Assembly: GCA_947629115.1 (NCBI GenBank)
Contig: CANRCL010000046.1
Span: forward strand, 1 to 8,727
Source: an uncultured Bacilli bacterium
GTDB taxonomy: Bacteria; Bacillota_I; Bacilli_A; RF39; UBA660
DNA length: 8,727 bases
Direction of reading: 5' to 3'
Made by a program: the position numbers and the translations under genes. The notes beneath the pieces are model-generated. The model worked only from the letters and a program-made list of their open reading frames with translations. It had not been told where the DNA came from and did not search any database. Positions within the stretch are counted from its first letter, which is position 1. Each line of letters opens with the position of its first letter. Of this stretch, positions 1 through 6,599 are shown piece by piece.

Positions 1-306
1 TTTTAACCAATATTGGTCAGATAAAGATAAACCAAAGGCTTTATCTAAAAGTTCATAGGGAGCAGATATATTAAGACGATGAAGAAGTAAATCTAATTTA
101 TCACGCCAAGAAGGAATTCCTCTTCCTTTAAACCATTCACTTAAATTAATACGGAAATTTTCATTATTAACATCATTGTTTGTATATAAAATATAGGGAG
201 CATAATTAATATCATAAACTTTATATACTTTTGTAAAAGCCCCGATGGCTTTATCATATTCGGCTTCTAAAACAGGAATGTTTTTATTCATTAAAATAAC
301 TTTCAT
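1..306 (-). CDS. HipA-like protein kinase, N-terminal part (cut by window edge)
   Basis: The minus strand is open from an ATG at 306 to the window edge, giving 102 residues with no stop. It begins MKVILMNKNIPVLEAEYD and contains INLSEWFKGRGIPSWRD (about residues 60-76), a leucine-rich helix, then FGLSLSDQYWLK at the edge. The pattern '(E/W)W(F/W)K.R.IP..R' followed by 'GLSLSDQYW' is typical of HipA/CtkA-type Ser/Thr kinases annotated as HipA-domain proteins in gut Firmicutes. The catalytic part would lie outside the window, so kinase activity cannot be judged. The start is supported by a GGGAGA Shine-Dalgarno stretch and an upstream extended -10 promoter. No HipB-like antitoxin gene precedes it here: the upstream neighbour is ssb. 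Family assignment rests on recalled motif similarity and is moderately sure. Confidence 0.6.
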   Translation of the reverse strand, partial: MKVILMNKNIPVLEAEYDKAIGAFTKVYKVYDINYAPYILYTNNDVNNENFRINLSEWFKGRGIPSWRDKLDLLLHRLNISAPYELLDKAFGLSLSDQYWLK

Positions 307-338
307 TAACTCATCTCCCATAGTTTTTGGTTAATTAA

Positions 339-367
339 ATTATATCATAATAACCCTTTATAGACCA
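339..367 (-). promoter_or_regulatory. Promoter of the HipA-like gene (extended -10)
   Basis: Reading the minus strand, TATAAT lies at 344-339 and is preceded by TG plus one base (347-345), an extended -10. The -35 region at 362-367 is poor, as expected for extended -10 promoters. The predicted transcript start near 332 leaves a leader of about 26 nt. A short inverted repeat, CCAAA/TTTGG at 365-369 and 380-384, abuts the -35 region. Confidence 0.6.
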
Positions 368-390
368 AAGTATTTATAGTTTGGCAAATT

Positions 391-416
391 AAAAGGAAGT
401 TTTATTCACCTTCCTT
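391..416 (-). terminator. Weak hairpin terminator at the end of ssb
   Basis: AAGGAAG at 393-399 pairs with CTTCCTT at 410-416 around a 10-nt loop. On the minus strand the stem is followed by TTTTAATTT. It overlaps the last codons and stop of the ssb gene, so the gene ends inside the hairpin. The stem is short and the U-run imperfect, so leakage into the HipA-like gene is possible. Confidence 0.5.
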
Positions 417-767
417 GACACTTTTTTCTTCATTTTTTTCTTGCTTTTTGTTAGTTGATAAAAATGTAACTCGTTCAGCAATTACATCTGTAATATAATG
501 AATTTTTTTATTTTCATCTTCATATTTACTAGTTTGTAATCGGCCTTTTACCCCAATAACATCACCTACTCGGCAGTATTCGGTAGTAGTTGAAGCAACA
601 CTATTCCACAATATACAACGGATAAAATCTGTTTCATAAATGCCATCAGAATTTTTAAAGTTTCGATTTACCGCTAAAATAACTGTGGTTACTTTTTTAT
701 CGCCTTCAACTTGGATAATTTCTGGGTCTTGAGTTAATCTGCCAACTAAAATAACATTATTCAACAT
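402..767 (-). CDS. ssb: Single-stranded DNA-binding protein, short form
   Basis: A 121-residue Ssb protein, which binds single-stranded DNA through an OB fold during replication, repair or transformation. MLNNVILVGRLTQDPE opens the first strand. The core includes the Thr/Ala-Val-Asn-Arg strand (residues 28-35), ETDFIRCILWN with the stacking Trp54, and GRLQTSKYED before the last strand. After about residue 104 there is only a short charged tail ending KEGE. The usual acidic DDDLPF-type tip that recruits partner proteins is missing, as in the short SsbB-type paralogues of Bacilli. The reading frame continues 10 codons upstream, but the ATG at 767 follows a strong AGGAGG at normal spacing, so that start is chosen. 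It stands alone rather than between rpsF and rpsR, which also suggests a second ssb copy. Confidence 0.9.
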   Translation of the reverse strand: MLNNVILVGRLTQDPEIIQVEGDKKVTTVILAVNRNFKNSDGIYETDFIRCILWNSVASTTTEYCRVGDVIGVKGRLQTSKYEDENKKIHYITDVIAERVTFLSTNKKQEKNEEKSVKEGE

Positions 768-876
768 AAAACCTCCTTTCGAAAAAAAGATTATCATAAT
801 TTTAGTATTTTACCTAATGGTGAAAGAATGAGAAAATGGTTTTAATTTAGTACTAATTTTTAATAAATTTAACCAT

Positions 877-911
877 AAAAAAATTACCAATTTATAACTT
901 TTGGTAATTTT
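877..911 (-). terminator. Intrinsic terminator of sufB
   Basis: An 11-bp perfect inverted repeat pairs 880-890 (AAAATTACCAA) with 901-911 across a 10-nt loop. On the minus strand it begins at the sufB stop codon and runs into a seven-T tract. It closes the sufB transcript before ssb. Confidence 0.8.
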
Positions 912-2202
912 AATCTTTTATTAATCTATTAAGTTCAACAGCATATTCCATTGGTAATTCTTTTTTAAAATCCGCAATAAATCCCATTACTAATAATTCT
1001 TTGGCTTTATCCATTGATAAACCTTTGCTCATTAAATAATGTAATTTTTCTTCACTTACTTTAGAAATAGTGGCTTCGTGTTCTAAATTACTACTATCAT
1101 TTTCAATAATATTAGTTGGATAAGTATTACTACTAGAAAGATTATCTAATATTAAAGTATCACATTTAACCTTGGCTTCACTATTTAAAGCATTTTTTGT
1201 AATTTTAACTAATCCTCTATAATTACTAATTCCTGTATTTTCAGCAATACTTTTACTAACAATATTACTTTTTGTATTTTTACCTAAATGAATCATTTTG
1301 GCACCAGCATCCAAAGATTGACCTTTTTTAGCATAAGCAATTGATAAACTATTACCTCTTGAATTATCGCCTTTTAAAATACAACTAGGATATTTCATCG
1401 TCACACAACTACCTATATTACCATCAATCCATTCCATTCGGCCATCTTCTTCAACGATTGCTCTTTTAGTAACTAAATTATATACATCAGTTGACCAATT
1501 TTGAATGGTTGAATATCTACAACTAGCATGTTTACCCACATATATTTCAACTACCCCAGCATGAAGAGATGAAGTACTATAACTAGTGGCTGTACATCCC
1601 TCAATATATTCTAAACTACTATAATCATCAACTATAATTATCGTTCTTTCAAATTGTCCTAAAGATTCACTATTTATTCGAAAATAACTTTGTAATGGTC
1701 TATCTAATTTAGTATGTGGTGGAATATATATAAAAGAACCTCCACTCCATAAAGCCCCATTTAAAGCCGTATATTTATTTTCATCATATTTAACTAAATT
1801 ATTAAAATATTTATAAAAAAGGTCCGGATATTTTTTTAAGGCTTCATCAGTACTTAAAAAAATTATTTCTTTATCAGTTTTATTTTTATGATAAACAACT
1901 TCACTTTCATATTGATTAGAAACACCATCTAAATATTTTTCTTCCGCATCAATAACTCCTAAAGTTTGAAAAGTATTTTTTACTTCCGTTTTAACATTTT
2001 CCCATTTATCAGTTGCTTTATCTATATCACTTTTATAATAATTTATTTTATCAAAATCAATATTAATTTTAGGCCCAAATTGCGGATTTTCTAATTCTTT
2101 AAAAGTTTTATAGGCTTGAAGACGAAAAGATAACATTTTTTTATCTTCACCTTTTTTATTGGAAAGCCAAGTAATAAATTCCTTATCTAGTGCTTTTTTC
2201 AT
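910..2202 (-). CDS. sufB: Fe-S cluster assembly scaffold protein SufB
   Basis: A 430-residue SufB, the scaffold subunit of the SUF iron-sulfur cluster assembly complex, which works in the cytoplasm with SufC (ATPase), SufD and the SufS/SufU sulfur donors. Recognisable segments are EYIEGCTATSYSTSSLHAG (about 198-216), QNWSTDVYNLVTKRA, the Firmicutes-type EWIDGNIGS (257-265), and DAGAKMIHLGKNTKSNI followed by NYRG. Next come KVKCDTL with Cys347, equivalent to the conserved late cysteine, LEHEATISKVSEE (373-385), and a C-terminus ELPMEYAVELNRLIK as in Bacillus SufB. The length is slightly below the usual 465 because of a short N-terminus. The Val in TKRAIVEED is normal for Firmicutes although E. 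coli has Cys there. It is single-gene: own promoter, own terminator, and no sufC, sufD, sufS or sufU in the window. The start ATG follows a GGGGA stretch. Confidence 0.95.
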   Translation of the reverse strand: MKKALDKEFITWLSNKKGEDKKMLSFRLQAYKTFKELENPQFGPKINIDFDKINYYKSDIDKATDKWENVKTEVKNTFQTLGVIDAEEKYLDGVSNQYESEVVYHKNKTDKEIIFLSTDEALKKYPDLFYKYFNNLVKYDENKYTALNGALWSGGSFIYIPPHTKLDRPLQSYFRINSESLGQFERTIIIVDDYSSLEYIEGCTATSYSTSSLHAGVVEIYVGKHASCRYSTIQNWSTDVYNLVTKRAIVEEDGRMEWIDGNIGSCVTMKYPSCILKGDNSRGNSLSIAYAKKGQSLDAGAKMIHLGKNTKSNIVSKSIAENTGISNYRGLVKITKNALNSEAKVKCDTLILDNLSSSNTYPTNIIENDSSNLEHEATISKVSEEKLHYLMSKGLSMDKAKELLVMGFIADFKKELPMEYAVELNRLIKD

Positions 2203-2221
2203 CCACTCATCCCCAACTAAA

Positions 2222-2250
2222 ATAATACACTAAAATAAATCCAAAAACAA
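2222..2250 (-). promoter_or_regulatory. Promoter of sufB
   Basis: On the minus strand, -35 TTGTTT (2250-2245) and -10 TATTAT (2227-2222) are separated by exactly 17 bp. The predicted start near 2215 gives a very short leader that still contains the GGGGA ribosome-binding stretch. The -35 box lies back to back with that of the divergent gene. Confidence 0.55.
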
Positions 2251-2279
2251 TTGTATTTTTACATTTACTTTGTTAAAAT
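2251..2279 (+). promoter_or_regulatory. Promoter of the 2300-2947 gene
   Basis: -35 TTGTAT (2251-2256), a 17-bp spacer, and an extended -10, TG-T-TAAAAT (2271-2279). A second TATAAT at 2283-2288 lies too close to the start codon to leave a usable leader. The ribosome-binding site AGGTGG follows at about 2289-2294. Confidence 0.5.
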
Positions 2280-2299
2280 TATTATAATAGGTGGTATAG

Positions 2300-2947
2300 A
2301 TGAGTAATGAAGATTTTCTAAAAACAAATCTTAATAAATATGAATCTTTACATTTCTTTAGTATTCAAAATGGAATATTAACTTTTAACAATGGTCAAAT
2401 GATATATTCTCTTCCAATTTCCCATCTTAATTTAGAAAGTCTTGATAAATTTTATCCTGGTATATTTTTATTAAATCCTAATGATATATTTAATTTACTT
2501 TATATGTTTGAATTATTTTATAAACCAGTTCTTTCGGAAAATGACTATCAAGCAATAAATCAATATGTTGAAAATTATTTAAAAATTCATGAGTTATATA
2601 CTGATGGTAATCAAAATTATGAATTTATTACGGCTAAATTAAGTATTCCTATCGATTTAAGTTATAGTGATAATTTAGTTAATCTTCCAGTAAGCACTAC
2701 TATTCACAATGCCATTAATAGTTATAATGAAAATATAGAAAGTGGCAAAAGTAATGGTTTAAAATTAGTCAGAAATCTCCCAGGAGTTTCAGGTAATGAA
2801 ATTAATGATAATTTTATAATTACTAATAAACCTAATCCAATTGATGAATATATAAATTATGCTAAAACTGGTTTCATTGCTTTTCTTTTAATAGTAGGAA
2901 CCGTTATCGCTACTTGTCTTTATATTATCTTTGCTATTTATAAATAA
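2300..2947 (+). CDS. Tail-anchored membrane protein of unknown function
   Basis: This 215-residue protein is not recognised. There is no signal peptide; the first 180 residues look soluble, with an alpha/beta-like alternation, a Pro-containing hydrophobic stretch (residues 52-75, FYPGIFLLNPNDIFNLLYMF) and Asn/Tyr-rich segments. Residues 150-185 appear to be a flexible linker rich in Asn, Gly and Pro. A single strong transmembrane helix (about 190-213, GFIAFLLIVGTVIATCLYII) ends two residues from the C-terminus, so the bulk should face the cytoplasm from a C-terminal anchor. The start is backed by AGGTGG five bases before ATG. It is transcribed divergently from sufB and convergently with spoVS, so it is probably monocistronic. 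Confidence 0.8.
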   Translation: MSNEDFLKTNLNKYESLHFFSIQNGILTFNNGQMIYSLPISHLNLESLDKFYPGIFLLNPNDIFNLLYMFELFYKPVLSENDYQAINQYVENYLKIHELYTDGNQNYEFITAKLSIPIDLSYSDNLVNLPVSTTIHNAINSYNENIESGKSNGLKLVRNLPGVSGNEINDNFIITNKPNPIDEYINYAKTGFIAFLLIVGTVIATCLYIIFAIYK

Positions 2948-2948
2948 T

Positions 2949-2978
2949 AAAAAATAGTCGCTTGACTATTTTATTTTG
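2949..2978. terminator. Two-way terminator between convergent genes
   Basis: A 9-bp perfect stem, AAAATAGTC (2951-2959) with GACTATTTT (2964-2972) around a GCTT loop, is flanked by A-rich sequence on the left and TATTTTG on the right. It lies between the stop of the 215-residue protein and the stop of spoVS and overlaps the spoVS stop codon, so it can end both transcripts. Confidence 0.8.
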
Positions 2979-3231
2979 TTTCAACAATAAGTTTAATAGC
3001 GGTTTTTTGCTCTCCATTAATTGTAATATCATTAAAAGCCGGAATTACTACTAAATTATCTCCCGTTGGAGCAACAAAACCTCGACATATGGCAATGGCT
3101 TTAATTGCTTGATTTAAAGAACCAGCCCCAATTGTTTGCAGTTCAACACTACCTTTTTCCCGATAAATATTTGCTATTGCTCCAGCCACTTTACTAGGAT
3201 TAGATTTACTAGATACTTTTAAAATTTCCAT
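2971..3231 (-). CDS. spoVS: Stage V sporulation protein S (SpoVS)
   Basis: An 86-residue protein matching SpoVS along its whole length: MEILKVSSKSNPSKVAGAI at the start, the EKGSVELQTIGAGSLNQAIKAIA core, CRGFVAPTGDNLVVIPAF, and a final strand TAIKLIVETK. In Bacillus, SpoVS is a small Alba-like nucleic-acid-binding protein that affects septation and spore-coat assembly. Members also occur in bacteria that do not sporulate, so the gene alone does not prove sporulation. AAGGAA precedes the ATG by six bases. It lies 59 bp downstream of the CapA-like gene on the same strand and could be the last gene of that operon; no strong promoter of its own was found in the gap. Confidence 0.93.
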   Translation of the reverse strand: MEILKVSSKSNPSKVAGAIANIYREKGSVELQTIGAGSLNQAIKAIAICRGFVAPTGDNLVVIPAFNDITINGEQKTAIKLIVETK

Positions 3232-3290
3232 AATATATTCCTTTCTTATACAATTTAAATATATGAAAGATAAAGATAAAAATTCCTAGA

Positions 3291-4520
3291 TTATCTAAAC
3301 TCGGGAGAAATAACTTTTTCGTACATATTTTGAATAAAATTTCTATTAAAATTATATTGATAACGATAATGCGTTGTTTCATATTCTTTAGTATAATTAG
3401 ATAAAGGTATTAATTCAAAATTACGCATATTTTTATCATAATAATTAATTATTGGTTCAGTTTTAACATCACTAATATTAATACCATTATCTTTAGTTAT
3501 CTTTAAAGTTGATAGTAAACCAACTTGATAAGCATTATCAAAATCTTCTCCGGCTCGACTAACATCATCATCCGCAGACACAAAATTTCCCATCGAATAA
3601 TAAACTAGCGTTTTATGTTCATTATTTAACCATTCAATCGGCTCAATAGAATGAGAATGTGACCCCATAATAATATCTACTCCTAGAGAATTTAATAAAT
3701 TAGCCATGTTTTTTTGCTCATTATTAGGAGTATGAGTAAATTCAATACCCCAATGCATAATAACGATTAAAACATCTACTTTATCTCGTAAATCTTTTAC
3801 TTCATTCGTTATTTTATCTTTATAAAATGTAGTCATTGTTTTACTATCTGGGTCATTAAAAAGACCTACATATTTTCTTAAATCGCTATTTATTTTTTGA
3901 TTAGTTCCATAAGTATAAGCCAAAAAGCCAAATTTAATGCCATTAATTTCTAAAATATTAGGTTTTGTTAATTCTTCATCTTCACTATTAGTTAAATGCG
4001 TACCAACAGTCATAATATCAGTATTGTTTTTAAAATAGTTTATAGTTGAATTAATTCCGGCTTCTCCTCTATCAAAAGTATGGTTATTCGCTGTACTTAA
4101 AACTTGCATATCTAAAGTATTAACTAAATCACCAATATATTGAGGAGCACAAAAGTTAAAACCTGTACCACTTACTTCTAAATCATCATTACCTATTACT
4201 ACTTCCATATTTCCAATTGATAAATCATCATCTAAAAAATACTGTTTAACATTTTTAAAATAATTATTTTTGTCATCTCCGGCTGTAATACTATCATAAA
4301 AAGGTTGTTCAAAGAGAAAATCACCAACCAAAGTTAATTTAACTTCTGATTTTTTTGCGGGTATTTTTTCATCTACTACATCTTTATTAGATTCAGAAGG
4401 TATTTCTTTTTCACTTAAATCTCGATTATCAACTAAATAAAAGCAAACCAAAACAATTCCTACTATAAAAAGGAAACTAATTAAATAATTAAATTTTTTC
4501 TTTAATTTTCTTTTACGCAT
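3291..4520 (-). CDS. CapA-like metallophosphatase, membrane-anchored
   Basis: A 409-residue protein of the CapA/PGA_cap family, metallophosphatase-fold proteins related to the poly-gamma-glutamate capsule synthesis subunit CapA. A basic N-terminus and one membrane helix (about 13-30) are followed by a polar linker (31-60), placing the catalytic domain outside. Metal-site motifs appear in family order: VGDF with Asp67, GNMEVV with Asn104, ANNHTFDRG with Asn145-His147, MHWG with His256, and GSHSHSIEPIE with His288 and His290, then YYSMGNF (307-313). All key residues are present, so activity is likely. No capB, capC or capD is nearby, so poly-glutamate synthesis is not supported and the true substrate is unknown. 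It starts 3 bp after the upstream membrane protein's stop codon, implying translational coupling. Confidence 0.88.
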   Translation of the reverse strand: MRKRKLKKKFNYLISFLFIVGIVLVCFYLVDNRDLSEKEIPSESNKDVVDEKIPAKKSEVKLTLVGDFLFEQPFYDSITAGDDKNNYFKNVKQYFLDDDLSIGNMEVVIGNDDLEVSGTGFNFCAPQYIGDLVNTLDMQVLSTANNHTFDRGEAGINSTINYFKNNTDIMTVGTHLTNSEDEELTKPNILEINGIKFGFLAYTYGTNQKINSDLRKYVGLFNDPDSKTMTTFYKDKITNEVKDLRDKVDVLIVIMHWGIEFTHTPNNEQKNMANLLNSLGVDIIMGSHSHSIEPIEWLNNEHKTLVYYSMGNFVSADDDVSRAGEDFDNAYQVGLLSTLKITKDNGINISDVKTEPIINYYDKNMRNFELIPLSNYTKEYETTHYRYQYNFNRNFIQNMYEKVISPEFR

Positions 4521-4523
4521 TGT

Positions 4524-5063
4524 CTACTTTTTCTTACCATTAATATAAGCCACAAGTGGGTCCATTAAATCTAAAATTCCATTTATAAGGAAGAAAAAAC
4601 CAATAACTAATATTTGAACTTCATTTTCACAAAATAAATTAATCGTTGTTAAAATTCCTGCTAAAATAAATAAGATTAAGTTAACTAAATTTAATTCCCA
4701 TAATTTATTTTTATGGTCATGATAATAATCGCTTTCTTTTAATTTAGTTAAACTCATTAAAATAACCCAAATAAATAGAACAAGGGCTAAATTCCAAGGT
4801 TTGTCATTAATATCAATAAATAATAAAATTATTAAGATTACTAAACTAGAAATGGCTGTACTAAAACCGGAATACTCTTTAGATTGTAAAATTAAAAAGT
4901 TTTTTACTAAATGGATTATGCCATATAAAGAAATAATGGCTATAAAAATATGCTTAATATTAATAACAGTAAACAAAGGTAGTACCATAACAATTCCCGC
5001 AATAAGAATTAAAACCCAAGCCGTAATAAATTCTACTAAAGTTCTTCGATCCAATTTAATCAC
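4524..5063 (-). CDS. HdeD/DUF308-like integral membrane protein
   Basis: A 179-residue polytopic membrane protein with about six hydrophobic helices (roughly residues 12-32, 35-55, 65-83, 90-105, 124-143 and 148-168). The 'GIIHLVKNF' and 'GFFFLINGILDLMD' segments, a glycine helix followed by an acidic turn, suggest the HdeD/DUF308 short-repeat family, whose molecular function is unknown. It ends in a basic tail, NGKKK. The first possible start is GTG at 5063, but AGGA sits only one base away. A TTG at 5054 in the same frame is about 10 bases from AGGA and may be the true start, shortening the protein by three residues. It precedes the CapA-like gene by 3 bp and has its own strong promoter overlapping the end of uppS. 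Confidence 0.7.
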   Translation of the reverse strand: MIKLDRRTLVEFITAWVLILIAGIVMVLPLFTVINIKHIFIAIISLYGIIHLVKNFLILQSKEYSGFSTAISSLVILIILLFIDINDKPWNLALVLFIWVILMSLTKLKESDYYHDHKNKLWELNLVNLILFILAGILTTINLFCENEVQILVIGFFFLINGILDLMDPLVAYINGKKK

Positions 5064-5074
5064 ATCCTAATTAA

Positions 5075-5103
5075 ATTATAAAATAGTTATCTATTTTTTT
5101 CAA
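5075..5103 (-). promoter_or_regulatory. Internal promoter of the DUF308-capA unit
   Basis: On the minus strand, -35 TTGAAA (5103-5098) and -10 TATAAT (5080-5075) are 17 bp apart, close to the sigma-A consensus. The -35 box contains the TGA stop codon of uppS. The likely start near 5068 leaves at most 5 nt before the GTG start or 14 nt before the alternative TTG. Confidence 0.7.
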
Positions 5104-5807
5104 TCAGTTTTAACATTACCATATCTACGGTCACGATTTTGATAATACTGAATCGCTTCATCTAAATCTTTTTCTAAAAAGTCTGGAAAATAAGTATCAA
5201 CAAAATATAACTCGGCATAAAAGGCTTGATATAGCATAAAATTACTTAAACGATGTTCCCTACCAGTTCTAATTAGTAAATCAATTGGTGGCAAATCTTG
5301 ATATAAATAATGATAAAAATTATCTCGATTTAAATCTTTGGCAGTTATTACACCATTTTTAATATCTTCAGCCACTTTCAAAGAAGCATCAACAATTTCT
5401 TCTTGTCCACCATAATTTAAACAAATATTTAAAGTACAATTTTGATTATTTTTAGTTTTTTCTTGAATATTATCCATTTCTTTTAAAACTTCATCTTTTA
5501 AAGGTTTCTTTCTGCCACTAAAAATAACTCTAATATCATCTTTACATAGAGTTCCTAATTTGGTTTTAAAATAATAAATTAATAAGTTCATTAAATAGTC
5601 AACTTCTTCTTGACTTCTTTTAAAATTATCCGTTGAAAAAGCATAAACAGATAACACCTTAATTCCTAAATTTTTAGCATGCAATGCCAAACGTTCTAAA
5701 GTTTTGCCACCTTCTTTATGTCCTTCACTTCTTTTCATTCCTCTTTCTTTAGCCCAGCGACCATTTCCGTCCATTATTATTGCTACGTGATTAGGAACTT
5801 CATTCAT
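5100..5807 (-). CDS. uppS: Undecaprenyl diphosphate synthase (isoprenyl transferase)
   Basis: A 235-residue cis-prenyltransferase that extends farnesyl diphosphate with isopentenyl units to make undecaprenyl diphosphate, the lipid carrier for peptidoglycan and other wall polymers. The motif order is complete: HVAIIMDGNGRWAK with catalytic Asp13, SVYAFSTDNF (53-62), LNYGGQEEI, the RTGREHRLSNF diphosphate-binding segment (180-190), YAELYF with the Mg-binding Glu199, and the terminal NRDRRYG. In RTGREHR the usual second small residue (SG or GG in well-known homologues) is replaced by Arg. The frame is open to TTG at 5819 and GTG at 5816, but the ATG at 5807 gives the usual family N-terminus and follows GGTG at good spacing. 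It lies about 50 bp after the HD-domain gene on the same strand. Confidence 0.94.
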   Translation of the reverse strand: MNEVPNHVAIIMDGNGRWAKERGMKRSEGHKEGGKTLERLALHAKNLGIKVLSVYAFSTDNFKRSQEEVDYLMNLLIYYFKTKLGTLCKDDIRVIFSGRKKPLKDEVLKEMDNIQEKTKNNQNCTLNICLNYGGQEEIVDASLKVAEDIKNGVITAKDLNRDNFYHYLYQDLPPIDLLIRTGREHRLSNFMLYQAFYAELYFVDTYFPDFLEKDLDEAIQYYQNRDRRYGNVKTD

Positions 5808-5856
5808 ATATAACACCAAAACTTTCTTTTCTATATATTAACATATAAAGTAATTT

Positions 5857-6378
5857 TTAGTAACGTATTAAGTTAAAAATAAATAAAAAGTAAACACCAG
5901 TTGCATATTTTGCTCCAAAAAATAAGCATTCAAAAATAGAAACTAGTAAGTCTGAAGCACATACAATCTTTCCTTCTTTGCTTTTTGGTTTATATTTTTT
6001 AATATCATCCTTTTTTAAAGAAAAAGTGTTTTTTACTAACATATAATGATACATATGAGTTTCAATTGCTTCTTGTTCTGTTTCAGATAAATTAAAATAT
6101 TTCTTTGCATTTTGAGCACTTACTTTAGGATGATTGATATATGATGCATCTGGATTAGATTTATGATTGCCCAAGAAAAAGTCATGTAATAAACCCGCTC
6201 TTGTAACTGTTTTAGTATTGCCTTTAAATAATTTAGCCATAATAAAACTAAGATGTGCTACTCTTTTGCAATGGTCATAACGATTAGTACCATGATGGAC
6301 CTCATTTTTTAGCACTTCAAAATGTTCTTCATTTAATATATTTTCGCTTAATTCCCTATATTCTTTATTTAATTTCAT
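5857..6378 (-). CDS. HD-domain phosphohydrolase
   Basis: A 173-residue HD-superfamily protein, likely a cytoplasmic metal-dependent phosphohydrolase. Metal-ligand motifs are in family order: YDHCKRVAH with His36, GLLHDFF with His65-Asp66, INHPKVSA with His83, ETHMYHY with His108 and His111, and ASDLLVS with Asp143. The HP..SA..A pattern and spacing resemble YfbR/RNase Y-like HD domains, often annotated 'HD domain-containing protein'; the substrate is unknown. The C-terminus (GVYFLFIFNLIRY) is hydrophobic but short. The ATG is well supported by AGAGGA six bases before it, and an extended -10 promoter lies upstream. It is the first gene of the run leading into uppS. Confidence 0.85.
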   Translation of the reverse strand: MKLNKEYRELSENILNEEHFEVLKNEVHHGTNRYDHCKRVAHLSFIMAKLFKGNTKTVTRAGLLHDFFLGNHKSNPDASYINHPKVSAQNAKKYFNLSETEQEAIETHMYHYMLVKNTFSLKKDDIKKYKPKSKEGKIVCASDLLVSIFECLFFGAKYATGVYFLFIFNLIRY

Positions 6379-6422
6379 TAAAATTCCTCTTAATCAAACT
6401 TATCGCTTTATACGACTTTCTA

Positions 6423-6431
6423 ATTATAACA
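6423..6431 (-). promoter_or_regulatory. Extended -10 promoter of the HD-uppS run
   Basis: Minus-strand TATAAT (6428-6423) is preceded by TG plus one base (6431-6429). No good -35 is seen. Predicted start is near 6416, giving a leader of about 38 nt before the HD-domain gene. It is the best candidate promoter for the HD-uppS transcript. Confidence 0.6.
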
Positions 6432-6599
6432 CATATTTTAAAAAATAACAGCCCTAATTTTATTTAAAACTTTCTCTATTTATATAATATGCAAGTAATA
6501 ATTTTTTTGTAATTGCTTTTGTCTAGCCTTTTTAATGGGAATTACTCTTTTTGATTATTAAATTCGAATAGACAATATTTGACACTTTAAATAAAATCT
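6432..6599. other. AT-rich intergenic stretch without recognisable genes
   Basis: This stretch between the HD-gene promoter and the GNAT remnant is rich in A and T, with no open reading frame carrying a ribosome-binding site, no tRNA and no convincing terminator. It may hold decayed sequence continuous with the neighbouring acetyltransferase remnant. Confidence 0.5.

Noticed and set aside
768..797. Ten-codon N-terminal extension of ssb
   Set aside because: The extension covers the strong AGGAGG ribosome-binding site, and the ATG at 767 gives the standard SSB N-terminus.
4801..5070. Plus-strand reading frame of 89 codons
   Set aside because: It lies entirely within the DUF308-like membrane gene on the other strand, lacks a ribosome-binding site, and is low-complexity antisense of hydrophobic codons.
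5080..5097. AAAATAG/CTATTTT hairpin after uppS as a terminator
   Set aside because: The stem has a single G-C pair and no proper T-run on the minus strand; the same bases form the spacer and -10 edge of a strong promoter.
6458..6596. Inverted repeat TTTTATTTAAA / TTTAAATAAAA at about 6458-6468 and 6586-6596
   Set aside because: The arms are pure A/T in an A/T-rich gap and far apart, so chance is the simplest explanation; no mobile-element gene lies between them.
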